Positions 25,468 to 34,639 of a DNA stretch of 64,000 nt are shown here, one piece after another. Each line of letters opens with the position of its first letter. Position 1 is the first letter of the stretch. The DNA is from Maritalea porphyrae (GTDB lineage: Bacteria > Pseudomonadota > Alphaproteobacteria > Rhizobiales > Devosiaceae). The stretch covers positions 62,001-126,000 of the forward strand of contig NZ_JAPWGX010000004.1 in assembly GCF_027213965.1 (NCBI RefSeq), written 5' to 3'. Under the pieces are notes generated by a model. That model was not told the DNA's origin. It made no database searches and saw nothing but the letters and a program-made list of their open reading frames with translations. The position numbers and the translations under genes were made by a program.

Positions 25468-26292
25468 TTAGACCCGATTTGTCCGCTTGAGCCAGTCCAT
25501 GATTTTTGCTTCATGAACGCCAAACACGTTGTCGAGTTCTTCATCTTTCAGGCTGGTCAAAGCCTTATTGATGGACTGATATTTCTTCTCGAAGTGAGTA
25601 GGGAGGCGACCCACTTCGAGAAGGGTCAAAGCGTCCGTAACATTGGTCGCTTTGGGAGGGGTTGAGAATAAGAGATTGCAGACTTGTTTTTGCTTGGCTG
25701 GTTTTTCTGACGCGAGTTGTTGCAACCCTGCTTGATGGTCAGCAAGCCATGTCCCTTGGATGTTTGCTTTCGATGCCTCGGATAGGCCCTTCCAAATCGC
25801 GATTGCATTGAAAAACGAGCGGCGTGAGAGACCAACTTGCTCAAGGATTTCAGACCGAAGTGCAAATATTGCACTTCGGTTTTCATCTGTAATGTTGGTT
25901 TGCTTATCGCCGCCTTTATTGAGTTCTGGATGCATGGCTTTATAGGCGGTATCCAACTCAAAAAGGTGCTGCGCGCGGTCTAGTGCATTGAGTTCGTTGC
26001 GACCAATATTTTCGATGACTTCTTCCAGTCGCGCCTCATTCGCATTTGTCGCTTGAGACAAACGTGCGGGGATCTCTTCGCGCTCTAGTGTGATGAACGC
26101 TGCAAGGCGGTGATGGCCCGAAACAAGTTGATAGCCTTCACCAGTCTTGATGACGCTTATGGCGTTGATCAAACCGCTTTGTTCAATCATTCCGGCTAGC
26201 GCTTCAACCCAATTGTCATTGAGTTCGCGTGCCCGATCTTGTGGTATGGAAATGTTGGCGATTTTGATGTTTTCTATTGATGGAGTATTCAT
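25468..26292 (-). CDS. ParB-like nuclease/partition-domain protein
   Basis: A 274-residue protein with an N-terminal ParB/Srx domain. Recognisable are LAGMIEQSGLINAISVIKTGEGYQLVSGHHRLAAFITL (GHHR motif, CTPase type) and IENIGRNELNALDRAQHL (ENxxRxxL). A central helix-turn-helix (LEQVGLSRRSFFNAIAIW) follows. In phages such proteins can act as regulators or segregation factors. It is the first large gene after ner in the early operon. Confidence 0.83.
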   Translation of the reverse strand: MNTPSIENIKIANISIPQDRARELNDNWVEALAGMIEQSGLINAISVIKTGEGYQLVSGHHRLAAFITLEREEIPARLSQATNANEARLEEVIENIGRNELNALDRAQHLFELDTAYKAMHPELNKGGDKQTNITDENRSAIFALRSEILEQVGLSRRSFFNAIAIWKGLSEASKANIQGTWLADHQAGLQQLASEKPAKQKQVCNLLFSTPPKATNVTDALTLLEVGRLPTHFEKKYQSINKALTSLKDEELDNVFGVHEAKIMDWLKRTNRV

Positions 26293-26354
26293 GCTTTTTG
26301 TCGCTCAAGAATTGTTGTTCACAGTTTTTGTGGATGGCTTTGGCACCCTTGGTG

Positions 26355-26663
26355 CTAGGCGGCTTCTTGCCTGCCAACACGCTGTGTGCGTTTTTGGCTG
26401 GTGTAGCGGCGGCGGCGTCTGCTAGATTGACTACATTGACGTAGTAATCCGCCATTCGAGGTGTATCTATCTGGCCAAAGGCTGTGCAGTTCGACGCCAA
26501 GAAATTTGGCGATTGCTTTATCGGCTTTTGGAAAACGACGACACATTGAAACAGCGACATCGTTCTGAGAAAGGGACAAAGCCTTTGAAAGAGACTTCAA
26601 CGTAAATCCACGGCGGTTTATTTCCGCCTTGATCGAGTGCTTGTCCCAGCGAATTCGGGTCAT
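26355..26663 (-). CDS. ner: Ner-like DNA-binding regulator
   Basis: A protein of about 102 residues. RIRWDKHSIKAEINRRGFTLKSLSKALSLSQNDVAVSMCRRFPKADKAIAKFLGVELHSLWPDRY is the Ner/Nlp helix-turn-helix, 60-odd residues, followed by an Arg-rich tail. ATG 26663 is chosen because GGGAAG precedes it at 8 bases. It faces the repressor gene across the operator region, as in Mu, where Ner shuts down both early and repressor promoters. Confidence 0.85.
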   Translation of the reverse strand: MTRIRWDKHSIKAEINRRGFTLKSLSKALSLSQNDVAVSMCRRFPKADKAIAKFLGVELHSLWPDRYTSNGGLLRQCSQSSRRRRRYTSQKRTQRVGRQEAA

Positions 26664-26699
26664 CGTGCTCACTTCCCAAATCGGTTGCAGCCGATTTTT

Positions 26700-26785
26700 T
26701 TGAAAACAATTTGTTCGTTACTATGAACACAATAAAGAGGAATACTGCGTAATGTCAATCATTTTTACGCAGAATACTGCTTAAT
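26700..26785. promoter_or_regulatory. Divergent ner/repressor operator region with repeated half-sites
   Basis: GAATACTGCGTAAT (26740-26753) and GAATACTGCTTAAT (26772-26785) form a 32-base-spaced direct repeat. TTACGCAG (26765-26772) is an inverted copy of CTGCGTAA. The second repeat ends at the repressor ATG (26786), so the repressor probably binds its own start region. They are candidate repressor or Ner operators. Confidence 0.6.
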
Positions 26786-27277
26786 ATGGCTAAGCCCAAA
26801 AACCCCACGACTGCATTTGCCACTCGACTTGTTCAAGTTATTGAAGAAGTTGATAAAAATGTTGACTTGGCGGCAGAGCTTGGCGTTAGCTTACGAAGCA
26901 TTTCAGACTATCAAAGCGGTAAAGTGGAGCCGCGATCCGACTTTTTGACACGGTTGCACAACCTAACGAACGTCAATTTGACGTGGTTGTTGACAGGCGA
27001 TGGCCTGATGTTTGAAGCAATCAAACAGGAAGTACCTGAAGCCGCTAAACCTCACATGAATATGAAAGACCAATATGTTCGGGCGATAGCGATGCGCCTT
27101 GCTAAGGTGCAGGAACAGCGCAACAAGATTGCAGAACCGGAACTTGTGTGGTGGATCATTTCGGCGCTTCATCAAAACATCGTCGATGAATTTGACGGGC
27201 GTGACGTCACAGACGAAGAACTTGAGCCAATGCTTGATCTCTATATAGATCAACAAGCAAAAAAAGCGGGTTGGTAA
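26786..27277 (+). CDS. Phage repressor-like HTH protein
   Basis: A 163-residue protein divergent from the early operon. The N-terminal helix-turn-helix spans FATRLVQVIEEVDKNVDLAAELGVSLRSISDYQSGKVEP. LTWLLTGDGLMFE is typical of XRE/CI-type regulators (compare INWLLTGEG). The C-terminal part is helical with no peptidase motif, so it is not a self-cleaving LexA-type repressor. It is the likely lysogeny repressor. Confidence 0.8.
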   Translation: MAKPKNPTTAFATRLVQVIEEVDKNVDLAAELGVSLRSISDYQSGKVEPRSDFLTRLHNLTNVNLTWLLTGDGLMFEAIKQEVPEAAKPHMNMKDQYVRAIAMRLAKVQEQRNKIAEPELVWWIISALHQNIVDEFDGRDVTDEELEPMLDLYIDQQAKKAGW

Positions 27278-27328
27278 GCGCCATTTCCTGTTGAATTCAT
27301 ATAGTTAACAAAGTATGAAAGGGCGGAA

Positions 27329-27364
27329 CAGACGGTTCCCGCCGTCTGCAACCGGGTGGTTGCA
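27329..27364 (+). terminator. Tandem hairpins downstream of the repressor gene
   Basis: CAGACGG (27329-27335) pairs with CCGTCTG (27342-27348) around a TTCCCG loop. Immediately after, TGCAACC (27347-27353) pairs with GGTTGCA (27358-27364). The two stems share two bases. There is no U-tract, so Rho-independent termination is not certain; the structure could also be a regulatory hairpin. Confidence 0.4.
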
Positions 27365-27434
27365 ACACCCAATTATGTGAACGAGTATATTTCACACCCG
27401 CCCAACCGCGCGCGGGTTAGTAATTGGTGATGCA

Positions 27435-27551
27435 ATGAATTTGAGCAAAGGACCGAAGGTGTCGGTCGCCCGTTTTGAAAAACAATTTTCAGCTTCAAAA
27501 TCCAAAACAAACTGGCGCAAGTGGATTATCCGTCTGATCTGGCGTTGGTGA
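27435..27551 (+). CDS. Possible small basic peptide after the repressor
   Basis: A 38-codon plus-strand frame starting MNLSKGPKVSVARFEKQFS and ending KWIIRLIWRW. It is basic with an amphipathic, tryptophan-rich end. No good Shine-Dalgarno precedes the ATG. It is listed only because it is colinear with the repressor in an otherwise empty stretch. Evidence for expression is weak. Confidence 0.2.
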   Translation: MNLSKGPKVSVARFEKQFSASKSKTNWRKWIIRLIWRW

Positions 27552-27639
27552 TTTTTGGCGAGAGTTGCATTTCGTTTAGTGAATATGATCCCTGTTGTCG
27601 ATGACACCTTAGCGGTATCGTTAACTTAGAAACGCCAAT

Positions 27640-28078
27640 TTCCAACTTCCCACTTCTTTTTGGATGGTTGGAGGTGTCGATCCATGTAACATATTGTCAA
27701 ATAACAAGTATTTGTGATCTGGGAAGTCTCACCCAAACTGGGAAGAGATTTCCCACTTAAACTTATGGGGTCGCGCAGTTCCATGAACGTCAAACGCGGC
27801 AAACCACCGCTGATCGCCTTTTCCTATTCGATTGTGATGTATCTCTAACGCACGGCCACAGGGCTTTTCGTCACAATCTGTTCTTGCCAATCCCGTTGGC
27901 AGAACAATTGGCGCACAATGCGCGATTTTTCCCAAAGATTGCGCATATTTGACAGGGTTTTGACAGGGGCTTTCCCAAACTTCGAATTGAGGTGAGGCGG
28001 CTAGAACAGGCGGAAACCTTAGCTTTTTTGGAGATTTGAGCCTTCATGCCCGTTTCCCAAAGCTAGTACCCCCCCACA
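27640..28078. repeat. Prophage end with candidate transposase-binding repeats
   Basis: No convincing gene lies here. Repeated motifs are present: TTCCCAC near 27647 and 27750, TGGGAAG near 27720 and 27739, and TTYCCCAAA near 27928, 27971 and 28052. The last three sit closest to the proposed terminus, spaced about 40 to 80 bases. Multiple transposase sites near each end are characteristic of Mu-type elements. The terminus is proposed at 28078 (minus strand TGTGGGGGGG). Confidence 0.55.
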
Positions 28079-28085
28079 CTTTGCC

Positions 28086-31000
28086 TTAATGTTTGCCCAT
28101 ATCGCTGGCGCTTTGCATAATCCAATCGTATGTGCGTTCAACTTTGCGGTTCCAAGTGCCTTCCTCGTAAACAGCTGGCAATCCATCCAAGGCTTCACGT
28201 ATTTTCGCGCGAACAGCGGCGCGTGCCTTCTCTCGAAGTTTCCAATCTAACGCTTCTACTTCGTTTTTAATCTGCTGAAGGACGTCGCTTGCAACTTTTT
28301 TGACTAACTCCCGTTCCTCTTCGGTCAGTTCAGGGCCGGGGTTTGTGAGCAAATCAAATATCGCAAGTTCTTCTTCCGCTAATCCTTCGCGCACGTGGCG
28401 GCGCTCTTCATCGTCTAGAGTAGCCAGGAATTCGAGCAAGCGTTTTACGAACTCCTCAGCTTCCACATTGCCGGTATTATACTGTGCGACCAATGCTTCA
28501 AATTTGGCGACCAGCGTTGAGCGGATGGGGTTGCGGGATGCCATGGCTTTAACCTTTGCACCAACGGCAGTTCGCAATTTTTGCGCACGGGTCTGAACCG
28601 CCTCGTCTTGCTTGTCGGCGCGCAATTTCTCAATGTCGATCTTGCTTAAGTCAACACGGCCTGCGGTATCATCATTCTCTCGGATTGCGGCACTGATCTG
28701 AACGCCTTCTATCACATCGTCCAGCATGGTTTGAATGGCCAGTTCGATTTCTGAGATATCGACTTGTCCCCGATCTGCTTTGAGACACTTGGAAACAAAA
28801 CGAAGGACGACAGCACGCGCTTGTTCGGCTTGTGCACGTGGGTCCGGTAGGGCGGATGTAAATAAGCCCCACACATGTTTTTCATGGGCAAGAAAAGTCT
28901 TCACCACATCATCGCGCAGGTTAAGCGCGTTGCGGGCTTTATCGATGGCTGTTTGCCGGTCGAAACCACGCGAAGTGCGTATTGCCGACAGATCTGCGTG
29001 GTGGCTAGCTGCGAATTTTTCTGCCTCGTCCAGCGCCTTTATTAAATCGGCGACAAGTTCACCGATATCTTCAATCGGCGGTTTTTCGTTGATGCTTGGC
29101 GTGACATAGATTTCTAGCGCTTCTTGAAGCTTTCTAAAAATGCCGACGTAATCGACAATCAGTCCGGCGGATTTGCCCTCTGCTGTGCGGTTTGCACGAG
29201 CAATGGTCTGCATTAACGTGTGATTGCGCATCGGCTTGTCGAGGTAAATGGTTGAACAAGTCGGAACGTCAAAACCTGTGATCCACATTGCGCAAACGAA
29301 TATCAATCGAAGCGGGTCTGCGTCTGCCTTAAAGCGATCATCAAGATCTTCCTCGAGAATGCGCTTGCGGTAAGGTCGCATGTCTATGCCGAACTTCGCA
29401 AGGTCCGCGATTTCGTTCTGGCTTTGACTAACCATAACCGCCATGTCGGTCTCACGCATGAATTTGAGGCGGTCACGATCTCCATCAGTTGGCTCAAGAA
29501 GCAGTCCTAAGCGTTTAATCTCTGCTTGCCAGTGGAATTGCACCTTTTCGTACATGCGCACTGCTGTGGCTTTGTCTATGGCGACAAACATGCCTTTGCC
29601 GCGGTAACCTCGTGCTGGGAAGTGTTTAGCGACGTCTTCGGCGATCTTATCCAATCGGTCATCGCGCGTAAGGATGTGATATTGCCGGCCCATGCGGCGC
29701 TCAAGTGCTTTTTCCTGCTCTTCGTCCAAGCCTGCATCGTCCAGCAGTTCACCGAGCTTTTCGTCCAGATCATCGACTTTGAGTTCAAGTTCTGGAATAC
29801 GATTTTCATAGTAAAGTGGCACCGTGGCACCGTCTTGAACCGACTGCGCAAAGTCGTAAACAGACACATAGTTGCCAAAGACTTCCCGGGTCTTTTCCTC
29901 GCCTGCCATCAACGGTGTGCCAGTGAACCCTATAAAACTTGCGTTAGGCAATGCAGAGCGCATATTGGCGGCGAAGGTCGCATATTGCGAGCGGTGTGCT
30001 TCGTCTACCATGACGACAATGTCGTCGCGTCCTGACAAGACGCCTAAGGTTTCCAGTTGATCATCGCTTGCAAATTTTTGGATCAGGCTGAACATAAAAC
30101 GTTCGTTACCTTCCAGCAGTTCGCGTAAGTGTTTGCGCGTTTGTGCCTGTACGGCATCTGTCTGTTTTTCAAGCAGCCCACATTCGGCGAAGGTTTGCGC
30201 GATCTGATCGTCTAACTCGGTCCGGTCTGTCACAATCACAAAGGTCATGCCACCGCGCATTTTTCGCAGTGCCTTACGGGCAAAGAATACCATCGAGAGC
30301 GATTTGCCAGAACCTTGTGTGTGCCAAAAAACGCCAATTTTGCCGTCATTGTTTTCGCGGTTGTCTAGATTTGCGATTGCGCGGTTAACGCCGATCATCT
30401 GGTGGTTTTGTGCAACCTTTTTGATCAGACCGCTTTTCTCGTCCTGAAACACCGTGAAGTTTTCAACCATGTCCAGCAAAGCGACAGGCGTGCATGCGGC
30501 GCGAATGGCACGCTCTAACGAAACTTGGCCAGCTTCGTCCTCATTCAACCGCTTCCACTGGCGGAAGTGCCGCCAAGGGGCATGAGAGGCACCAATGCGC
30601 GTATCTGAGCCATTGGACAACATCACAAATCCATTGCCGTTAAAGACATGGGGAATGGTGTCTTGATAGTCTTTGAGATTGCCCGTGAATGCGTGCTGCA
30701 CGTTTACATGCATGCCTTTGAGTTCGACAAACAGTAAAGGCACGCCATTCACGAAGCCAACAAGGTCGGCGCGGCGGGAATGCAGTTCGGTGCCAAACCA
30801 AACCTCTTCGGCGAGTTGAAAGTCATTTTTGTGGATGTCGCGCCAATCGATGATCCGCGCACTTTTTGTTTCGCTTTCTCCGCGTGCAGTGCGGCTAGAA
30901 ACAGGCACACCATCGCGCAGTAACGCCATAACTTCTCGGTTTGCAGCATAAGCGGACAGACCGACACGCGTGCGGGTGATTTGGCGATAGGCATGATCCA

Positions 31001-31283
31001 GCGCATCTTGATCAAGATTGGGGTTTAACTCGGCGAGAGCTGCACGCAGCCGTTCAGGCAACCACCATTCACGCGGATACCACCCTTCGGTTTCTGATTT
31101 TTCGCGATGTAGGGTACGGCCTTGCGCGAGCGTGTCATCTACAAATTCGCGTTGTAGATCGAGCGTTTTCCATCCAAGTTCAGCAAACAGTTCCACAGCC
31201 GGTTTTTGCACCAACGCATCCTCTGAGAAGCCGCCATGATCTGGCTGGGCTTGTTCATAGAGAATTTCGGTCGGCTCGCTCAT
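28086..31283 (-). CDS. hsdR: Type I restriction enzyme R subunit HsdR
   Basis: A 1065-residue restriction and translocation subunit. The N-terminal PD-(D/E)XK nuclease has DLVGFVNGVPLLFVELKG. The superfamily 2 helicase has Walker A WHTQGSGKSLSM, DEAH (MVDEAHRSQYATF) and GFTGTPLMAGEE. A long helical C-terminal region includes ELTEEERELVKKVASD. It is the last gene of the hsdM-hsdS-hsdR operon; a prophage terminus lies only 7 bases past its stop, and the gene itself looks intact. Confidence 0.96.
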   Translation of the reverse strand: MSEPTEILYEQAQPDHGGFSEDALVQKPAVELFAELGWKTLDLQREFVDDTLAQGRTLHREKSETEGWYPREWWLPERLRAALAELNPNLDQDALDHAYRQITRTRVGLSAYAANREVMALLRDGVPVSSRTARGESETKSARIIDWRDIHKNDFQLAEEVWFGTELHSRRADLVGFVNGVPLLFVELKGMHVNVQHAFTGNLKDYQDTIPHVFNGNGFVMLSNGSDTRIGASHAPWRHFRQWKRLNEDEAGQVSLERAIRAACTPVALLDMVENFTVFQDEKSGLIKKVAQNHQMIGVNRAIANLDNRENNDGKIGVFWHTQGSGKSLSMVFFARKALRKMRGGMTFVIVTDRTELDDQIAQTFAECGLLEKQTDAVQAQTRKHLRELLEGNERFMFSLIQKFASDDQLETLGVLSGRDDIVVMVDEAHRSQYATFAANMRSALPNASFIGFTGTPLMAGEEKTREVFGNYVSVYDFAQSVQDGATVPLYYENRIPELELKVDDLDEKLGELLDDAGLDEEQEKALERRMGRQYHILTRDDRLDKIAEDVAKHFPARGYRGKGMFVAIDKATAVRMYEKVQFHWQAEIKRLGLLLEPTDGDRDRLKFMRETDMAVMVSQSQNEIADLAKFGIDMRPYRKRILEEDLDDRFKADADPLRLIFVCAMWITGFDVPTCSTIYLDKPMRNHTLMQTIARANRTAEGKSAGLIVDYVGIFRKLQEALEIYVTPSINEKPPIEDIGELVADLIKALDEAEKFAASHHADLSAIRTSRGFDRQTAIDKARNALNLRDDVVKTFLAHEKHVWGLFTSALPDPRAQAEQARAVVLRFVSKCLKADRGQVDISEIELAIQTMLDDVIEGVQISAAIRENDDTAGRVDLSKIDIEKLRADKQDEAVQTRAQKLRTAVGAKVKAMASRNPIRSTLVAKFEALVAQYNTGNVEAEEFVKRLLEFLATLDDEERRHVREGLAEEELAIFDLLTNPGPELTEEERELVKKVASDVLQQIKNEVEALDWKLREKARAAVRAKIREALDGLPAVYEEGTWNRKVERTYDWIMQSASDMGKH

Positions 31284-31288
31284 CGGTT

Positions 31289-32422
31289 CTATTCCGCCGC
31301 TATGGATTCGGGCGCAGGCGCGTGTGAAACATCAATCTCGCCGGAGATGAGGCGCGGGAGGAGCATATCACGGGTGGTGCGGAGGTTGGTGTTTTGGTTG
31401 GCCAAAATATTCAGCAACTCTCTGAATCCTCCAAGTGACCCTTCCAAATCTGCCAGAATAGTTTCTTTTGTTGGAAGCCGGACTTTTGTTTCAAGTAGCA
31501 CTTTTGCGCTAATACTTTTCCTGGTCGACCCAGTACTCGCCCCCAACATGAATGATTGTGAGAAATCCGAGCGAAGCGCATGCAGGTAGCTAGTTGGATA
31601 GAACAGGTCTGACTTTGGTCTTAGTCTGATCAGGTATGATGCGAAAACTGCGTTTATGTTATCCGTCTCAATTAAAGCGACTTTCCCTGGATCTGCCATC
31701 CTGATAACCAGCAAGTCTCCTTTAGACAGATGATATTTTCCCAAGTCCGAAGAACTAATTTCGCACTTCGGAACACGCGCCCAATTGATGTAGCTTGTTT
31801 TATTTATATCCATTCCGCGAACATAGTTTGGACCTATCTCCACGTTTGGATTGGCGGCGGTGTAGCCATATTGAGTTGTAAATATCTCGGACAATTCAAT
31901 GTCGTGCGTTTCGGCATGCTCTATTGTTTCGTCAAACACTCGGCGGGCCATTTCTTCGAGGATGGCGATGCGGCGCTCGTTCACTGCGATCAGATCATCA
32001 TAGGCCGATAGGATTTCTGCAATCCGTTTTTGTATCGTGAGGTGTGGGATCAACACTTCAATGTCGTACAAAAAATTGCGATTTAGAGATGGTTGGGCGC
32101 TTCCCGAATTTCTCGAGGCTAGATCAATAGCGCTCAGAAAGTACGCAATAAAACGTTCATGGTTCCCTTTGAAGTCTTTGACATACATACATGTATTGTG
32201 GGGCCAAAAATCGCTATCAACGAAGAAAATGCGGCCAATTGATGCGCCGCTTCGTCCGACAGTTACACCTGGCGCAAATGCTTTCGCCACATCATGCCAA
32301 CCATTTTGTCCCGCCGAACCTTGAACCGGAATTGATCCCGGTTTCTGCTTTTGTGCCGGCAAATCATATCCACGCTGAAGCTCAATGACTTCACCAAGTG
32401 TGGTGTTCGACCAACTGCTCAC
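31289..32422 (-). CDS. hsdS: Type I restriction specificity subunit HsdS
   Basis: A 377-residue specificity subunit with two target-recognition domains and conserved spacer helices (LIPHLTIQKRIAEILSAYDDLIAVNERRIAILEEMARRVFDE in the middle and a similar LEGSLGGFRELLNILANQNTNLRTTRDMLLPRLISGEIDV at the end). It starts at GTG 32422, overlapping the hsdM stop as GTGA. Five bases separate it from hsdR. Confidence 0.94.
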   Translation of the reverse strand: MSSWSNTTLGEVIELQRGYDLPAQKQKPGSIPVQGSAGQNGWHDVAKAFAPGVTVGRSGASIGRIFFVDSDFWPHNTCMYVKDFKGNHERFIAYFLSAIDLASRNSGSAQPSLNRNFLYDIEVLIPHLTIQKRIAEILSAYDDLIAVNERRIAILEEMARRVFDETIEHAETHDIELSEIFTTQYGYTAANPNVEIGPNYVRGMDINKTSYINWARVPKCEISSSDLGKYHLSKGDLLVIRMADPGKVALIETDNINAVFASYLIRLRPKSDLFYPTSYLHALRSDFSQSFMLGASTGSTRKSISAKVLLETKVRLPTKETILADLEGSLGGFRELLNILANQNTNLRTTRDMLLPRLISGEIDVSHAPAPESIAAE

Positions 32423-33993
32423 CCCAACACCTCACGCACATTCTTTGCGATCACTGCCTGCAAACCGGCAGCGTCGGTGTTCAATTCTTCCAGTTCTGCC
32501 TGCAACTCGGCTAGACGTTCGTGGAAATCAACACCATCATCTGCCTTTTCTGCCACGCCCACATAACGACCAGGATTGAGGGACCAACCTTGGCTTTCAA
32601 TGTCTGCACGTTTGACTGCCGCACAAAGACCTGCCACATCGCGATAGGCGAGGCCGTCGCCGTTGTCGGTGCCAAATTGTTCTTTGAGCCACTCGTCCGC
32701 GCCCCAGTTGAATTCAGGTTCGCTTTGTCGCCACAAGCGAACCACGTTCGCCAGCGCTTCGAGTTGCCAATCTTCAAAATCGCGAAAGGCACGAGTGACC
32801 TGACGGAACATATTGCGTGCATCAATAAACAGCACTTCGTCTTCGCGTGGCGTGCCGATTTTACCCTTATCGAAAAACCACAAAGTGCAGGGCAAAGTAA
32901 CCGTGGTGAACATGTTGGGGCCAACTGCAACGATCACATCCACTGCGCCAGATTCAATCAGTTTTTTGCGGATTTCCATTTCGGAACTGCGGGCATCTGA
33001 AGCGGAATTTGCAATAACAAACCCGGCACGACCAGTCTCATTCAGGGCAGCGTAAATCATGCTGATCCACAAATAGTTGCCATTATCCGAACTTGGCAAT
33101 CTAAACGGAAAGCGCGCGTCGATCACTTCTTTGCCGCCAACATCTTTTTTCAGTTTGGACTTGTCCACCTCAGAAACGTTGAACGGAGGGTTTGCCATGA
33201 CAAAGTCAAATTTGCCGACACTGTCATAGGGGTCTTCGTAATAAGAGTTTGCTTCGCTTACCTGACCGCTTAAGCCGTGCATGGCGAGGTTCATCTTCAT
33301 CAGCCGCATGGTTTCGCGCGTCTTCTCAATCCCGTAGATTGAAAGCGTTTTGCCCGGCTCGCGCTGATGGCGAGATACGAAATCGGCAGAGTGCGCAAAC
33401 ATGCCACCCGAACCACACGCGGGGTCATAAACCCGGCCTTCATATGGTTCGATGATTTCAACAATCAGGCGCACGATGGAAGCAGGGGTATAAAACTCGC
33501 CACCTTTCTCCATGGTCGCACGTGCAAACTCGCCCATAAAATATTCATAGATTTGGCCAAATGAGTCACCGCTCAGATCGAGTGGCTCCAGCAAGCGCAA
33601 CAGCTCTAACAGCGTGTCCTTTGGGATTTCGGCGAAGGACTTCGGCAGCGCATCTGCGAGATCGGGATTGTCGCGCTCAATTTGCTCCATGGCATTGTTC
33701 AACTCTTTGCCAAGGTCAGCATCCTCAGGCAACTGATTTAGCCATGCAAACCGAGATTGTGGCGTGAGATAGATTGCGCCCCTCGCAACATATTCGTCGC
33801 GTCCGGGATTGATGCGTGAACCGGGCTTTGGTTTTAGCATCTCCTCCACTTTGGCAAAACGCGTGTCAGCAAATTTCAGAAACAAAAGACCAAGAACTGG
33901 GCGCGAATATTCAGAAGGTCGCAACCCCGAATTTGCGCGCAATTGATCAGCGGTTTTCCAGAGCCTTTTTTCAGTCTCGATCATACTCATCAT
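32419..33993 (-). CDS. hsdM: Type I methyltransferase subunit HsdM
   Basis: A 524-residue N6-adenine methyltransferase. It has the N-terminal HsdM helical domain (WKTADQLRANSGLRPSEYSRPVLGLLFLKFAD), SAM-binding motif I DPACGSGGMF and catalytic NPPF (FVMANPPFNVSE). The start at 33993 is preceded by AAGGAC. It heads the operon, so methylation precedes restriction. Confidence 0.96.
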   Translation of the reverse strand: MMSMIETEKRLWKTADQLRANSGLRPSEYSRPVLGLLFLKFADTRFAKVEEMLKPKPGSRINPGRDEYVARGAIYLTPQSRFAWLNQLPEDADLGKELNNAMEQIERDNPDLADALPKSFAEIPKDTLLELLRLLEPLDLSGDSFGQIYEYFMGEFARATMEKGGEFYTPASIVRLIVEIIEPYEGRVYDPACGSGGMFAHSADFVSRHQREPGKTLSIYGIEKTRETMRLMKMNLAMHGLSGQVSEANSYYEDPYDSVGKFDFVMANPPFNVSEVDKSKLKKDVGGKEVIDARFPFRLPSSDNGNYLWISMIYAALNETGRAGFVIANSASDARSSEMEIRKKLIESGAVDVIVAVGPNMFTTVTLPCTLWFFDKGKIGTPREDEVLFIDARNMFRQVTRAFRDFEDWQLEALANVVRLWRQSEPEFNWGADEWLKEQFGTDNGDGLAYRDVAGLCAAVKRADIESQGWSLNPGRYVGVAEKADDGVDFHERLAELQAELEELNTDAAGLQAVIAKNVREVLG

Positions 33994-34017
33994 GTGCAGC
34001 AGTCCTTCTTGAATGAA

Positions 34018-34638
34018 TTAGTCTTCATTTTCTATTTGTTGTCGGAGTTCAACCAGAGTTTGCCCGTTATGTGTCCAGTATTGCGCACCTTGTGCGGATT
34101 TCCAATGGAAACCGCGCTGTTTTAGAGCCGCTAAAGCTGCCGCAGACAGGCTCATCTCGTCGTTCAAAAACCTTACCCGGTGATTGTCGATTACACTGCA
34201 AGTGATCTGATCATCATGTTTAAAATGTAGAACGGTTTCTTTTTCAATGCCGACCATCTTGAAATCGAACCGCTCGGCTCGCTTTTCTAGCTTTTTGATT
34301 GCATCAGTATCGTCGGGCGTTTCAACAAAGTCTTCTTGAGGTGTGGCGTCTTCTATTTCCACCAACCGAATGATATCGGCAGCGGCTTCTGGATCGATTT
34401 CAAAGAATTCCCGGTTTTTGTTAATTCTGAGTTTTTCGAATGCACGGTGAATGCGGCGTTCTACATTTTTGCTTTCGTCGACAATCGCAGCGTAGTGGCA
34501 CTCAAAGGGAACAGGGACGCCAGTCGAGTACAATTCTTTCATGCGTTTTAGAATTGGTTTTTTGGTTGTGCCAACCTTGATAAAGCCCGGCATCGCCTCA
34601 TTGGTTAGGACATAAACTATGCAGTGAAATGGTTTCAT
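34018..34638 (-). CDS. GIY-YIG nuclease (T5orf172-like) with DUF4357-like C-terminus
   Basis: A 206-residue protein. CIVYVLTNEAMPGFIKVGTTKKPILKRMKELYSTGVPVPF is a GIY-YIG/T5orf172 core (YVL...VGTT). ERRIHRAFEKLRINKNREFFEI follows, with Arg and Glu typical of the fold. The C-terminus (VRFLNDEMSLSAAALAALKQRGFHWKSAQGAQYWTHNG) resembles the DUF4357 module often found at the ends of restriction-related proteins. It lies 24 bases upstream of hsdM on the same strand, so co-expression with the RM system is likely. Confidence 0.8.
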   Translation of the reverse strand: MKPFHCIVYVLTNEAMPGFIKVGTTKKPILKRMKELYSTGVPVPFECHYAAIVDESKNVERRIHRAFEKLRINKNREFFEIDPEAAADIIRLVEIEDATPQEDFVETPDDTDAIKKLEKRAERFDFKMVGIEKETVLHFKHDDQITCSVIDNHRVRFLNDEMSLSAAALAALKQRGFHWKSAQGAQYWTHNGQTLVELRQQIENED

Positions 34639-34639
34639 A

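Larger units (their letters stand above)
1..28078 (-). mobile_element. Mu-like transposable prophage (early end to tape measure; truncated by window edge)
   Basis: A contiguous minus-strand gene set follows the Mu order: Ner, MuA, MuB, GemA, Mor, lysis genes, TerS/TerL, portal gp29, MuF, gpG, protease I, capsid, gp35 to gp38, sheath, tube, tape measure. The early (repressor) end is placed at about 28078, where the minus strand begins TGTGGGGGGG. Just inside lie three copies of a TTYCCCAAA motif that could be transposase binding sites. The prophage end is 7 bases from the hsdR stop codon. The distal end (gpN, gpP, baseplate, fibres) is outside the window, so the target-site duplication cannot be tested here. 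Confidence 0.93.

Noticed and set aside
27320-27340. GGCGGAACAGACGGTTCC as a fourth late-promoter palindrome
   Set aside because: The half-sites are separated by four extra bases and the sequence is explained by the tandem hairpins after the repressor gene.
27392-27607. 71-codon minus-strand frame in the prophage end
   Set aside because: Composition not protein-like and it lies in the region expected to hold terminal regulatory sites.
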